This document shows positions 22,277 to 32,563 of a stretch of DNA of 60,000 bases, piece after piece. The stretch lies in assembly GCA_037447655.1 (NCBI GenBank), contig JBBHKE010002882.1:279612-339611 (forward strand), written 5' to 3'. A program made the position numbers and the translations under genes. The notes below the pieces were generated by a model that searched no databases, was not told the DNA's origin, and worked only from the letters and a program-made list of their open reading frames with translations. The first letter of the stretch is position 1; each line of letters opens with the position of its first letter. This DNA is from Zygnema cylindricum (Eukaryota; Streptophyta; Zygnematophyceae; Zygnematales; Zygnemataceae).

Positions 22277-23323
22277 TGCAACTCAAAGACCTCCATTGGT
22301 CCTCGGAGTAGGCAGCTCACACGAAGCATCTAGGATAACCTTGACCCCTTTGTGTTTTAGCAAGAATAATTGCCACACTTGCAGACAAAAACTCAGACCA
22401 TCTTCACTGTTGTGAAGGCAAGACTCCTTTAAGTCTATAGCAAAATGAATCTCTAAATTTGCTCCCCTGAGCAGTAAGTTATGAAGGGTCAAAGTTGACC
22501 TTTTGTACAGAAGCTCTTTGGGAGAGAGGTTCCTATCTACCGAATTTTCCTAAGACCTATCTCTCCATAAAACTCTATCTACTAAAGTACAGCACCAATC
22601 AAAATATTGTGTCGTACAGAAAGGTATAGGTGCCAGTGTACTTTCTGTACGACCATTGTAAACCATGGCCAACCATTCGACACATGTCATATCTAAATTT
22701 GTTCCTATAATCCCTGGAGATGTCGTAATCCAATGTGGTCATGCCACATGTCAATCGATGTGGCGGTGACCGAAAACCGCCAAAATCCTATTCCGCAATC
22801 TCGTCATCCTTCGCGGCCGTCCGATCAAACCGGGTTTTAATCGTAGCTGTCCTAAATCATTGCGCAATTTTTGTTTTTGTTGGTGAAACAAAATACGCAG
22901 TATCCGTTTCAGAACCTTACCGTACTCCTTACTTTACAAAACTGTATCCATGCGCAAAGTCTATAGTTTCAGTTAAATGAATTTGTTCACGCTTCACAGT
23001 TAACATATTTGTCAAACCCTATATGTCTCAGCACCGATCCTATACTTGTACGATAAAGCTAGCCGCTACCGGTAAATTGACAAACGGTAAGTACCACGAT
23101 CAAATCATGGATCTGTCAAGTACCCTTTAAGTAAATCTACTAAAACATCTACCTGTCTCTCTTTGGATTGCACAGGCAGCCATGGCTCTATCTCCCTCTT
23201 CAACCTTCTGTTACTGCGACAAGTGTGGGAGCTCAAGAGAGGAGTGAGAGGCAGATTGCCTCGGCTTCTTTTCTGCATTTTACAAAACCTATAAAATACT
23301 TAAAAGAACCATTAATTTCTACA
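22277..23323 (-). repeat. 3' LTR of element E
   Basis: About 1047 bp. On plus it begins TGCAACTCAAAGACCTCC and ends ATTAATTTCTACA. It belongs to the same LTR family as 37651-38699. The hairpin at 23077-23119 has outer arms TTGACA/TGTCAA. Confidence 0.85.
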
Positions 23324-23340
23324 CTCGTATTATTTTCTAG

Positions 23341-23790
23341 TCACCTTTTAATTTCAGACCACACTTCTTCCTGCAGAAAAATTAGCATAGGGGAAGGCAG
23401 AGGTTTGGTCATCATATCTGCTACCATTTCACTATCTGGTCTATATTCTAAACTGATTATTCTGTCTTCTACCTTTTCCCTAACGAAGCTAAGTCTAATG
23501 CCCATATGTTTTGCTTTAAAATGGTGATTAGGATTGGCAGAAATGGCAATAGTTGCCTGAATGTAACAAAATACTTTCTGAACATCACTGTTAAGATGAC
23601 AAAGTTCACCAAGCAAAGACTTGACCCACATTAATTCTTTTACAGCAGAGAAAAAGGCCATGTACTCAGCCTCCATGGTGGACTGAGCAATGACCTTTTG
23701 ATGCTTGCTGCTCTAACAACAAGCCCCATTACCCACATACGATACATACCCAGAAGTGCATCTCCTCATAGGACGATTCCCATAGCTGGC
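23341..23790 (-). pseudogene. Element E RNase H
   Basis: Minus-strand reading includes MEAEYMAFFSAVKELMWVKS, then ATIAISANPNHHFKAKHMGI and PDSEMVADMMTKPLPSP. The catalytic Glu (EAEY) is kept. The expected DNQAA motif is changed to YIQAT, so the catalytic Asp is lost. An in-frame stop near 23714 separates it from the upstream part. The end of Pol precedes a degraded purine tract. Confidence 0.88.
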
Positions 23791-23791
23791 A

Positions 23792-24961
23792 TCACTCAGT
23801 GGTGATGTTAGTATTGTTCCCACCCAAATGCAACCATAGATCTCTAGTCTTTATGAGATATCTAAGGACTCTCTTAGCTGCCTCCCAATCTTTCTTAGTG
23901 GGAGCATTCACACTCCTACTTAGTACTCTTACAGCTGCGGCTATGTCCGGACGGGTACAATCCATGAAATATATTAGGCTGCCCACTAATTGTCTATAAG
24001 GGATGGTCTCCATAATTATTTTCTCTTCCGGGCCTACCTCATCATCCAAGATTATAACTCCCTCTTCCACACTCCCCTCACTTCCCTTCTTTAGTTCCAT
24101 TGGAGTGGTACAACTATTAGCCTTGTCCATTTGGAATCTTTCTAACATGTTTCTAATGGCCTCCTTTGAAGTTAATCTTATTATCTTTTTATCTCTGTCT
24201 CTCTCTACCTGAATTCCCAAAATTTATCATGCTTCTCCCATTCATCTCAAATCTTCCTTTTAGATCATTTTTCAACATATATATTTTATCCATAAATCTA
24301 CTTAAAACAAGCAAATCATCAACATAAATTGCAATAAAAAAAATTCCTTCCTCATCTTCAAACAAATAAATAGAGTGATCTGAGCTTATCCGCTTATATC
24401 CCAAACCTGTAAGAAACTCATCGAGCTTCTTGTTCCATTGTCGGGGAGCATGTTTCAGCCCATACAAAGATGTGATCAATCGGCATACCTTGCTCTCCTC
24501 CCCTTGCTCCACAAATCTTTTGGGTTGTCGCATAAAATCTCCTCTTCCAACTCTCCATGTACGAAGGCCGTCTTGATGTCCATGTGATGCACATTCATGT
24601 CTTCTGTTGCCGCCATACTTAGAAGTATCCAAACAGAGGGAAACCTGACGACAGAAGCAAAAGTCTCCTCATAGTTGATTCCCTCTTTCTAAGTAAATCC
24701 CTTCGCCACTAACCGAGCCTTGTAGCGCTCAATGGTGTTATCCGGGTTGAGTTTCAATTTGAATACCCACTTACACCCGGTTGGCTTTCTATCAGAGGGA
24801 CAGTCCAACAATTCCCATGTATTGGCTGCCATAATCGAAACCATCTCCTCATTAATGGTTGTCTTCTTCTGGTTCCTCTCATGACATTTCATTGCCTCGC
24901 CATAAGTCTCGGGTTCATCGGGATGGAACAGTTTGGTTACCTTATTGTTAACTTGTTTCAT
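23792..24961 (-). pseudogene. Element E reverse transcriptase, three overlapping frames
   Basis: Reading down the minus strand: NTWELLDCPSDRKPTGCKWV and NPDNTIERYKARLVAKGFT (24961-24689). Next is SLYGLKHAPRQWNKKLDEF and the palm motif IAIYVDDLLVLSR (24632-24189; YVDD at about 24315-24326). Then comes MGIQVERDRDKKIIRLTSKE through TIPYRQLVGSLIYFMDCTRP (24220-23792). Few frame changes separate these parts, so E is less decayed than K. A 50-base tandem duplication containing the LFHPDE codons occurs at 24912-25010. Confidence 0.92.
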
Positions 24962-25370
24962 CGGGATGGAACAGTTTGGTTACCTTATTGTTAACTTGTT
25001 TCTCTTGCAGTCTTTTGCTGCTTCTCCTTCCACCCTCAAACTTTGATTCTGAAATGGATGGCTTTCGTGGATTCTTTCGAATAGTTTCGACTTCTCCCCT
25101 ATCCCTCGATTCCCGGTCTATTTCCACCACAGCTAGACTTGGCACTAGGGGTTCCACGGATGAATCCTCCTCGGTTAGATTTTTACCTGCAAGATCATCA
25201 TCTTCATGAAAACCCGAATATTTAGGAAGCTCAAAGTCATCACAATTTTTTTGACTCAAATCTGATTTTGATTGTCTTTGTATGCCTAAAAGGATCTATA
25301 GATTTCCCTTCATCCATGAATACTAAATGTTTTACTAGGATTATATCTTCTCTTTTGAGATGATAGAATC
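24948..25370 (-). pseudogene. Element E integrase tail and linker
   Basis: Minus-strand reading contains KIILVKHLVFMDEGKSIDPF and TKTIKIRFES, the end of integrase, then an acidic Ser/Glu-rich linker and KPSISESKFEGGRRSSKRLQ before RT. It is cut at 25370 by the LTR of element D. Confidence 0.88.
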
Positions 25371-26250
25371 TGTTGTTTTGAAAGCTTTAGTCCTCACTAA
25401 GCTTCATAGGCGAGGGGAGTGTTTTCTCTGTATTTAGAATACTTTGTGAAAAGTGTGGTTCAGTATGTACCAGAATTAATATTACAGTGAACAGTGAGGG
25501 AGTTCACGGTGTGACACACTTCAGGGCACGCTTGGTAAATGAGACACTCTACAAAGATACGTTCGTACTATTCAGACTTACCATAAAAACCGAAGTGTCA
25601 CATAAAAGTTTCATCTTGGATGAAACTTCGAAATGATGGACGGTGAAGATTTGTTGCCGACGGAAGGTGATCATCCGGGACCACGTCTGCAATTATCTAA
25701 CGTGTTTGTACACGGTGTACTGTGATGTTACTTATCTCTAGTTTGTACAAAAGCGTGTTTTGTTTGATTAGTGTCTTAGTTCAGATTCTTTCTGTATGAC
25801 ATACCTTGACATATTCAGCTATCCTCTTTTAGATAGTAGATATTATTGATGCATGGCTGGTATGCCTCCTTTGCTTAGTTAGGGAAATAAGTGGCTGCTA
25901 GCTCTTAGAAGAATAGATCTTTTAGGTATAAGAATATGACTCAGCCATCTCAGAATTAGGAACTTGTTGTATCAAAATTATGCTGTGACATTTTTGATAT
26001 CTTTGACTGAGAATATTTCTCAGATCTGTTTGCAGATTTCTGTGTAAATTTGCACTTGTGTTCCTTTGTGTATTATCTGCGTTGTGTCAGATTTGTAGGC
26101 CATTTGGTTGCCTAAATTATCTTTGACTGTGTTCCAAAGTTGTGTGTATTTTTCTGAGCATCTGTGAGAGCTTCTTGCTTATCTGAATTCTGTGATGTCT
26201 ACTCCAGCATCATCTTCATCTTCAGTTGGTGTAGCAGTCACAGAACAACA
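25371..26250 (+). repeat. 5' LTR of element D
   Basis: 880 bp. This LTR differs from the A/B/E group: no T-arm-like hairpin was found. A related LTR lies on the minus strand at 51417-52247 (shared start TGTTGTTTTGAAAGC). The Gag ATG at 26195 is inside the LTR, 56 bases before its end. Confidence 0.85.
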
Positions 26251-26878
26251 GGTCACGGGCCCACCCTCACGGATCCCAGTTTTTGATGGAAGGAAATACA
26301 TCTATTGGTCTGATCTGGTTGAGTCTTATTTCACTCAAGTTAAATTGTTTGATGTAGTTGATGGCAGCCTTGCTGAAACTGAAGCATCCTATAATGGGAA
26401 AAATCAGCAAGCTCTGCATTTGTTGAAGTTAATGATCTCAGAAGATCTACTTATGTCACATATCTAAATGAAAAAGTCATCAGAAATCTGGTCTTCCTTC
26501 AAAACCATCTATTTGAAAGCTAATGACCAACATGAAATTATCACAGCTAAGAATATTTATGATTATAGGTATACAGGAGGTAGCATGGCTGAATATTGTA
26601 ATGGTCTTAGACTTTTGCTGGGAGAAAATGCATGTTCAGGGGGGAACTTCTCCCCTTATCATCAGGCTATGATTCTTATGCGAGGTCTTCTTGAGGAATA
26701 TAAAGGAGCCTCAGCAAATTTGAGAAAGTTGGATAAGTCAGCTTAGAACTTAGCAACAGCTATAAAAACAAGTGTTAGAGGAGGAATCCACTGTTGCAGC
26801 TTTTAATCCAGGAAAATCATCAGTAGCTTTTAATGCACAGTATCAAGGAAACAGATCTCAGGGGCGATATGTCTGGAC
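26195..26878 (+). pseudogene. gag: Element D gag, interrupted
   Basis: The ATG at 26195 precedes a Ser-rich leader, then EQQVTGPPSRIPVFDGRKYI, where the PBS (GGTCACGGGCCCACC, 26251-26265) codes for part of QVTGPPSR. Capsid motifs are YIYWSDLVESYFTQVKLFDV, YRYTGGSMAEYCNGLRLLLG and NFSPYHQAMILMRGL. TAA at 26465-26467 and TAG near 26744 break the frame. A hAT-like MITE at 26879 removes the expected zinc knuckle region. Elements C and H carry related Gags. Confidence 0.88.
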
Positions 26879-27499
26879 CAGAGGTCGCAAAAGTCAAAAT
26901 TTTACATAACCGAAACCGACCGGTTTTTTTTTTTCAAAATCTGAGTAACCGACGCCCGACCGGGTTATGTCACTCTCCAAATTGGTTAACCGACAGGCTT
27001 TACGAAAATAAAAGTTAACCGAAACTCGATTTCTCGCGACTAACCGTTCCCGCCGTTAACCGAAAGAGTACAAAATTAAACTAATGTACGAAGTATGAAT
27101 AAGCAAATAATTACGATTTGTCGCGTTCCCTAAGACTTGCGAAATGAATAGTGATTACTACCGTGTCAAATTTGCGACGCTTTGTCGCGTTCCCTAAGAT
27201 TTGTGAAATGAATAGTGTTACTACCGTGTCAGATTTGCGACGCTAATCATGATGTCACGTACTTCCTGGATACCAAAGAGTACAGAATATAATAATGTTG
27301 GATTGTATGGAAAGTACAAAATTTTCATTTTTTTTTGGTTTTTTGGTTAATTGAACGTAACTGACCATTTTTTTTTTGGTGAATCAACCAACCGCAACCG
27401 CCCGGCCCTTAAAATTTGGCAACCGAATCCGTTCCAGATTCGCCGAGGGCAGTCGGTTAACAGTCGGTCACGATTTCGGTTGACCGTTTGCGACCTCTG
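26879..27499. mobile_element. hAT-like MITE, 621 bp, inside element D gag
   Basis: Ends CAGAGGTCGCAAA and TTTGCGACCTCTG are perfect 13-bp terminal inverted repeats. Flanks GTCTGGAC (26871-26878) and ATCTAGAC (27500-27507) agree at 6 of 8 bases, fitting the 8-bp duplication of hAT elements. The interior is rich in GGTTAACCGA-like text on both sides. No transposase is present. Confidence 0.78.
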
Positions 27500-27507
27500 A
27501 TCTAGAC

Positions 27508-28000
27508 CCTTGAACGTTTGATAACCAATAACTATCGGTATCAGTGATATCGCGATGGATTTCCTGGCGATACAAAACACTATATATCGCAATATTTTAT
27601 GTTGGTCCCGGTTTATATCGAATATCAAAATTATTGCGATATGAATTTACCCGATACCCAACGCTAAGTACAAGTGTGTAGATGAGCTAGAATCAAGTGT
27701 GAAGATGAGCTGGAATCGTTTCTGAAATATGCTTCAGTAATGTTTGCATATGGTACAGCTGTACATAGAAAAAATCAGTAATTCCGTACAGCTCAACGTC
27801 TAGGGCTATTAGTGTTTAATTGTTTATGTTCTTTTTGTCACTTAAAACGTGTTTTCTACGTTCACACTCGACCAATTTTTGATTGGGGACCACAATCAGA
27901 AGGTGAGAATGTCTTCTTTCAATCGTCACCGTTAGATCCACAATCTAGCATGTGTGTACGGAGAAAGATGTTCTAAGTGGCGGAAAAATTGCTAACGTTA
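27508..28000. other. Mosaic of MITE pieces and a duplicated segment
   Basis: 27508-27670 is rich in TATCG and ends CCCGATACCCAACGCTA, which mirrors the end TAGTGTTGGGTATCG at 29265. 27690-27840 is repeated at about 29100-29262 (shared text TTCGCATATGGTACAG or TTTGCATATGGTACAG). 27840-27990 resembles the interior of the MITE at 28873. No coding function is seen. Confidence 0.55.
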
Positions 28001-28541
28001 CACCGCGAATCGTTATTAGTGTCAAAGTCACTAATTTGGGTTCTTAAAATTTTGATTTTTTTTTTCAAATAGGATACATGATTTTAATTTTTCCTTGACG
28101 TTAATTAAGGTAAAGTACAAAATAGCGTAAAGCGTGAAAGTATAGTAAAATCTAAATAGTGTGCTGTACGGTGGATATCAAACCGTACAAAAATGTACCT
28201 TTTCAACTGAAAATTTACAAAAAATGAATTAAACCAGACGCGCACGCATATGAACGTGCGCTAAAAAAAACGTGATTAGTCTGACACGTAAAGTAGTATG
28301 GCATGTACGGATATTTTAAATTGGCGACGGCGCACGATTTCAAATAGTTTTGTACGGACACATATATTAATATGTATAATCGTACGGCAACTCTTCCATT
28401 TTTGCTGTTCCCAAATTAGCATTAACGCCGAAATTAGAATACACCTTTTTTTTGAAAAATTTCAAATTCTTAATTAGCATCGATTACGGTAAATTTTCTT
28501 CAACACTTTTTAAACTTTGACACTAATAACGATTCGCGGTG
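28001..28541. mobile_element. TA-flanked MITE, 541 bp
   Basis: Terminal inverted repeats of about 25 bp begin CACCGCGAATCGTTATTAGT and end with the complement. TA lies directly outside both ends (27999-28000 and 28542-28543). Truncated relatives occur at 15407 and 13940. A TA duplication fits Tc1/mariner (Stowaway-like) MITEs, though the ends differ from the classic Stowaway ends. It is non-coding. Confidence 0.78.
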
Positions 28542-28872
28542 TACTGTACAGTACAGTACTGTACTGTACCGATAACTATCAGAGATAATTGTACGGCGCG
28601 TATTGTACAATTTTACGGGTCACACCGTTGTTCTGCACCACCGGTGTGTCGTTACACAAAGTACGGAACAGATTGTTTCACGTGGAATGCCCACGCTATA
28701 TAAAATATATTATAAAGTACTATTATAAGTGTACTATATTTTTTTTCTCCTATCGACGATAAGGAATTTGTTGGTATCGGAGCGATAGTTCCGGACCCCT
28801 GACCGTTCGATAACCAATAACAATCGGTATCGGTGTTATCGTTATAAAATTTCCAGCCGATACACAACACTA
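28542..28872. other. GTAC-rich spacer and TATCG-type repeat piece
   Basis: Includes the alternating run ACTGTACAGTACAGTACTGT, and a second copy of the text CGATAACCAATAACAATCGG similar to 27519-27540. The end CGATACACAACACTA is a variant of the TAGTGTTG terminal sequence. No gene. Confidence 0.5.
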
Positions 28873-29091
28873 CACCGCGAATCGCTATTAGCGTCAAGGT
28901 TTTTTTCGCCCACTTAAAACATCTTTTCTCCGTGCACACTCGTCGGATTTTCAATTTGAGACCGCCAGTCGGAAGCTGAATATGTTTCTTTCCAATCGCA
29001 ACCGTCAGATCCACAATCCGACAAGTGTGTACAGAAAAAAATTTGTTTTAAGTGGCGAAAAAAACCTTTACGCTAATAACGATTCGCGGTG
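28873..29091. mobile_element. Short TA-flanked MITE, 219 bp
   Basis: The long terminal inverted repeats of about 45 bp begin CACCGCGAATCGCTATTAGC and include the arms TCGCCCACTTAAAACA and TGTTTTAAGTGGCGA. TA borders both ends. It shares its tips with the 541-bp MITE at 28001 but has a different interior. Confidence 0.78.
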
Positions 29092-29264
29092 TACTGTAGA
29101 TTCTAATACAATTGTGACGATGAGCTGGAATTGTTTTCTGAAAGATGCTCCAGTAATGTTCGCATATGGTACAGTTGTACATAGAAAAAATTAGTAATTC
29201 CGTACAGATCAGCGTCTATGATTATTAGTGTTTAATTGTTTATGTTCTTTTTGTAGTGTTGGGT

Positions 29265-29391
29265 ATCGAGGACCTTTTGCCGATATTCGATATATATCGA
29301 ATTTCAGGTATCCGATAATCGATATATCACTTCGATATATCGAAAACCAAATTATCGCGATATATCGCCGATATATCGCCAATATATCGTA
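29265..29391. mobile_element. TATCGATA-rich repeat fragment
   Basis: Begins TAGTGTTGGGTATCG, then shows repeated TATATCG/CGATATA, which can fold on itself. It ends abruptly at the truncated 3' LTR of element D. Its right terminal repeat is missing. Confidence 0.55.
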
Positions 29392-29734
29392 GAAGAATAG
29401 ATCATTTAGGTATAAGAATAGGACTTAGCCATCTCAGAATTAGGAACTTGTTGAATCAAAATTTTGCTGTGACATTTTTGATATCTTTGACTGAGAATAT
29501 CTCTCAGATCTGTTTGCACATTTTTGTGTAAATTTGCACTTGTGTTCCTTTGTGTATTATCTGCGTTGTGTCAGATTTGTTGGCCATTTGGTTGCCTAAA
29601 TTATCTTTGATTGTGTTCCAAAGTTGTGTGTATTTTTTTGAGCATCTGTGAGAGCTTCTTGCTTATCTGAATTCTGTGATGTCTACTCCAACATCATTTT
29701 CATCTTCAGTTGGTGTAGCAGTCATAGAACAACA
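29392..29734 (+). repeat. 3' LTR end of element D
   Basis: Matches 25906-26250, with the shared end GTCATAGAACAACA against GTCACAGAACAACA. The first part of this LTR is missing, replaced by the TATCG-rich repeat. It is followed by GACTC and element E integrase. Confidence 0.85.
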
Positions 29735-30385
29735 GACTCTATATCGTTTTAAATCTTAAAAATATCCTAACAGATATCCTGGTGTTCCTTTCTGATCCAA
29801 CTTCCAATTTGACCGATCTGTGTCTAGACTGAAAACTTGACTACCGAAAACCTTTAAGTGTAAAACATCTGGTTTTCGGCAGGTCCATCTCTCATAAGGA
29901 GTTTGGCCTTTTACTGCCGAAGTAAGAACTCTATTCTTAAGATAATTTGCACAGTTCATAGCTTCGGCCCAAAATCCCTTTCCTATCTTCTTATCCGAGA
30001 GCATACTCTTGGCACTATCACTTAGTGTTCTATTTAACCTCTCGGCTTCACCATTCTGCTCAGGATTTTCAGGAACTGTCTTTTTCTGTTGCACTCCATC
30101 TTCTCTCAAAAAATCCTCAAACTGATTATAGGTATACTCTCTCCCATTATCACTCCTTACTCTCTTAATAGATGTTTCATGGAGTTTCTCACTCCATGCC
30201 TTATATTCATTAAAAACTTGTGGGGCCTCTTATTTATTTTTCAGAAAATACACTCTAGAGTATCGAGGCCAATTGTCAGTAATTGTCATCATAAATCTTT
30301 TACCACCGCGTGAGGGCACTTTGGCCGGTCCCCAAATATCAGTGTGTACCAAGTCTAACACTATTTCCCCTTTATAAGTGTTGTT
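29735..30385 (-). pseudogene. Element E integrase core
   Basis: Minus-strand reading includes LVHTDIWGPAKVPSRGGKRF, RVRSDNGREYTYNQFEDFLR and NPEQNGEAERLNRTLSDSAK, which contain the D, D and E catalytic residues. ANYLKNRVLTSAVKGQTPYE and PDVLHLKVFGSQVFSLDTDR follow. A TAA after GYLLGYF and a stop near 30230 inactivate it. The homology stops near 30385, so the gag and protease half of E is absent. Confidence 0.9.
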
Positions 30386-31459
30386 TTTGAAGATTTAGTT
30401 TTGTGCGTACGGGGAATTGGGTACGCACGCGACGTTTTGTGCGTATATAATTACCTTATGTACTGTGGAGGTTTGAACAGTTTTGCGAATTGGGGGAGTA
30501 AGTGTACGAGTGAAATTAAAGGGGCGTAAGGAAGAAATTGAGTGGCGCAGAATGCGCTGAGAAATGGACGACGGATCGCGAAGCGATCTGATTTGAAATA
30601 TTCGAAGTGTTTGAAAAAGTACGCCGGCCGTACGAAACATAATGCAACAAGTGACATTTATTTAATGGGACGGCGTTGGTACGGAGCGTCGTATTTGACA
30701 GGTGTACTTTAAATTTGGCACGAGAGATTTATGGGGAAGTACGTGGCAACGTACGGTATTGATTTGGATGGTACGATATCATTTCGTCAAGTGGATTGAA
30801 TTAGCACCTGGCGCGACATCAAGGGTACCAAATAAGAGTGACGGGCGGTGGATATAAGCCGCCGTTGTTTTTCAAGTAGTGGTGACGCGAAATGGCGTCA
30901 ATCACACAATGTTTATTTTGGACGTCCCGGATTGTTTTAGGAAATTCGAAGAGTTTCGTTGAGTGACTCAGCATGACTCAGCATACGATTTTGTGAGATT
31001 GTGTATTTGAAAATATTTGGAACAACATTGTTTGTGATATTTGTATTAAAGAATTAGTGTTGATTATGCCGTCAATATTTTATGTGATCAATTAGGGTTT
31101 TAACAGTTTAATTTGTGTGTATTTAGTGTGGTACTTGCACACAAGTGTACGCTTACAATTGCTTGACTATCAGGTGTACGCTTACAATTGATTCACTCTT
31201 AGTAGTAGGTTAATATACTTAAAAGAGACTTAATGACAGTTACGTAATTTACGTTGGTTATTTTGACACTTTGTGATTCTTGATAGCTCACAAGTGTATA
31301 TATAGGAATGAGCTTTGTTAGAAAAATCATCAATGCTTGTTAAGAAAAGTAGGGACCAAAGATGTAGTATTTTAGGGTTGTCGATTAGGTCATGCACTTT
31401 GAATGATATATTAATTATATGATTATACTTTGATTATACATTTGTTTATGTGTGATTCA
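30386..31459. other. Unassigned 1.07 kb between elements E and G
   Basis: No recognisable protein or LTR. The overlapping minus frames at 30395-30657 (68-81 codons) show no family motif. A TATATATAGG sequence near 31301 could be a promoter element, but nothing identifiable follows before element G. Confidence 0.4.
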
Positions 31460-32550
31460 TGAAATTCTATGGGCTCCATTGCCACACAGAATTCGCAGAT
31501 CCAAAAGAAGCTAATCTAGATAGTGCCGACTCCAAGTTGTTATTATCCCAAATGAATGATCCCTTGACAATTAAAACCCCAATACACCTTCACCCCAGTG
31601 AAGAGAAGACCTTCTGTGTGCTCAGTTCCACCACAGAATGCAAAGCTTGAATATGTGTTTTAGACAATATTCCCCACTTTGACTTTCCCACTGAATAAGT
31701 GCCACCCTGGCACGCAAAGACTCTGACCGACTACACCCTTGTGTAGCTTAGACTCCCCTGAGTCCGCAGCAAAAAGAATCACTGAATTTGCACACCCGAG
31801 CATTAAGTTATGGCTGGTCAAAGATGACCTTTATAGTTACAAGCTCTCTTAGAGAGAGGTACCGAAATATCACTAAGTCTTAGTCTGCCTACTCATGACT
31901 ACCTACTACTAAACCCTAGTCCAATAAAAACACTATATAGTACAAGAAGGTACGATGGGCGATGTACTTATTGTACGGCCATTGTACGACATGGTCTACA
32001 AGGTGACATGTGCCAAATCCGGAGCCATGGTTCCTCCCATCTTCTTCGATGTCAAATAATGTGGTGCCACGTGGCATTGCGTGACGCTATCCCCAAAGGC
32101 CGCCGAAAGCTTATTGCGGGTGGCGGCTGTAATAGTGGCCGTCCGATCAGTTGTATTTATAGGGCTTCGATTCGCTTCCATGCATGAATTGATCAATGCG
32201 TTTTCGTTAGTCTGCTGCGAATTAGTCCTTTGAATCAATAGGTAAATATGCGTGAAACATTCCACGTGTATCGTTTCTTTAGTGACATAATGGATAAGAC
32301 TTTGGTCTGTTTAGTAGCCTTGATTCTGGTTCAAATCCGGCCAGGGGCAGTATTTTACTAAAACTAGTAAAATACTTTCTAATTCATTCTGCCTCCTTCC
32401 AAATGATGCGGCAACCATGGCGTGCCTTTGGTCCTCTCTTTCTCTCTCTTTACATTCTAACTAAAATATAGAAGTGAACTATTAGTCACCTCTTTTCAAC
32501 ACTCTATTTATTTTTCCAATACAGACCTAGAAAATACATAAATTTCAACA
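31460..32550 (-). repeat. 3' LTR of element G
   Basis: 1091 bp. Leader hairpins (plus coordinates) are GTGCC/GGCAC at 31699-31713, CTACAC/GTGTAG at 31731-31746, and GACTC/GAGTC at 31751-31764. A B-box-like GGTTCAAATCC lies at 32329-32339 on the plus strand, antisense to the element. Confidence 0.9.
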
Positions 32551-32563
32551 CTCCCCTTATTTT

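Larger units (their letters stand above)
25371..29734 (+). mobile_element. Copia element D, internally eroded, nested in E
   Basis: The 5' LTR 25371-26250 starts TGTTGTTTTGAAAGC and ends CAGAACAACA. The 3' LTR is partial (about 29392-29734), with the same end. Flanks are GAATC (25366-25370) and GACTC (29735-29739), a 5-bp duplication with one change. The internal region keeps only Gag sequence; the rest is replaced by MITEs and repeats. It inserted into the integrase gene of element E. Confidence 0.85.
22277..30385 (-). mobile_element. Copia element E, split by element D
   Basis: The 3' LTR is at 22277-23323, Pol runs on the minus strand from 23341 to 25370, and integrase continues at 29735-30385 beyond element D. 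Removing D (25371-29734) and one 5-bp duplication rejoins the integrase frame: RYR at the end of one side and VYHLKRED at the other, matching element A GYRDYDLAKKD. The 5' part (gag, protease, 5' LTR) is missing beyond 30385. Confidence 0.88.

Noticed and set aside
25371-25430. C-terminal end of a copia Pol plus purine tract (GAGGGGAG) on the plus strand
   Set aside because: The same text starts the LTR at 52247 (minus), and the GAATC/GACTC duplication and the integrase join show that the LTR begins at 25371.
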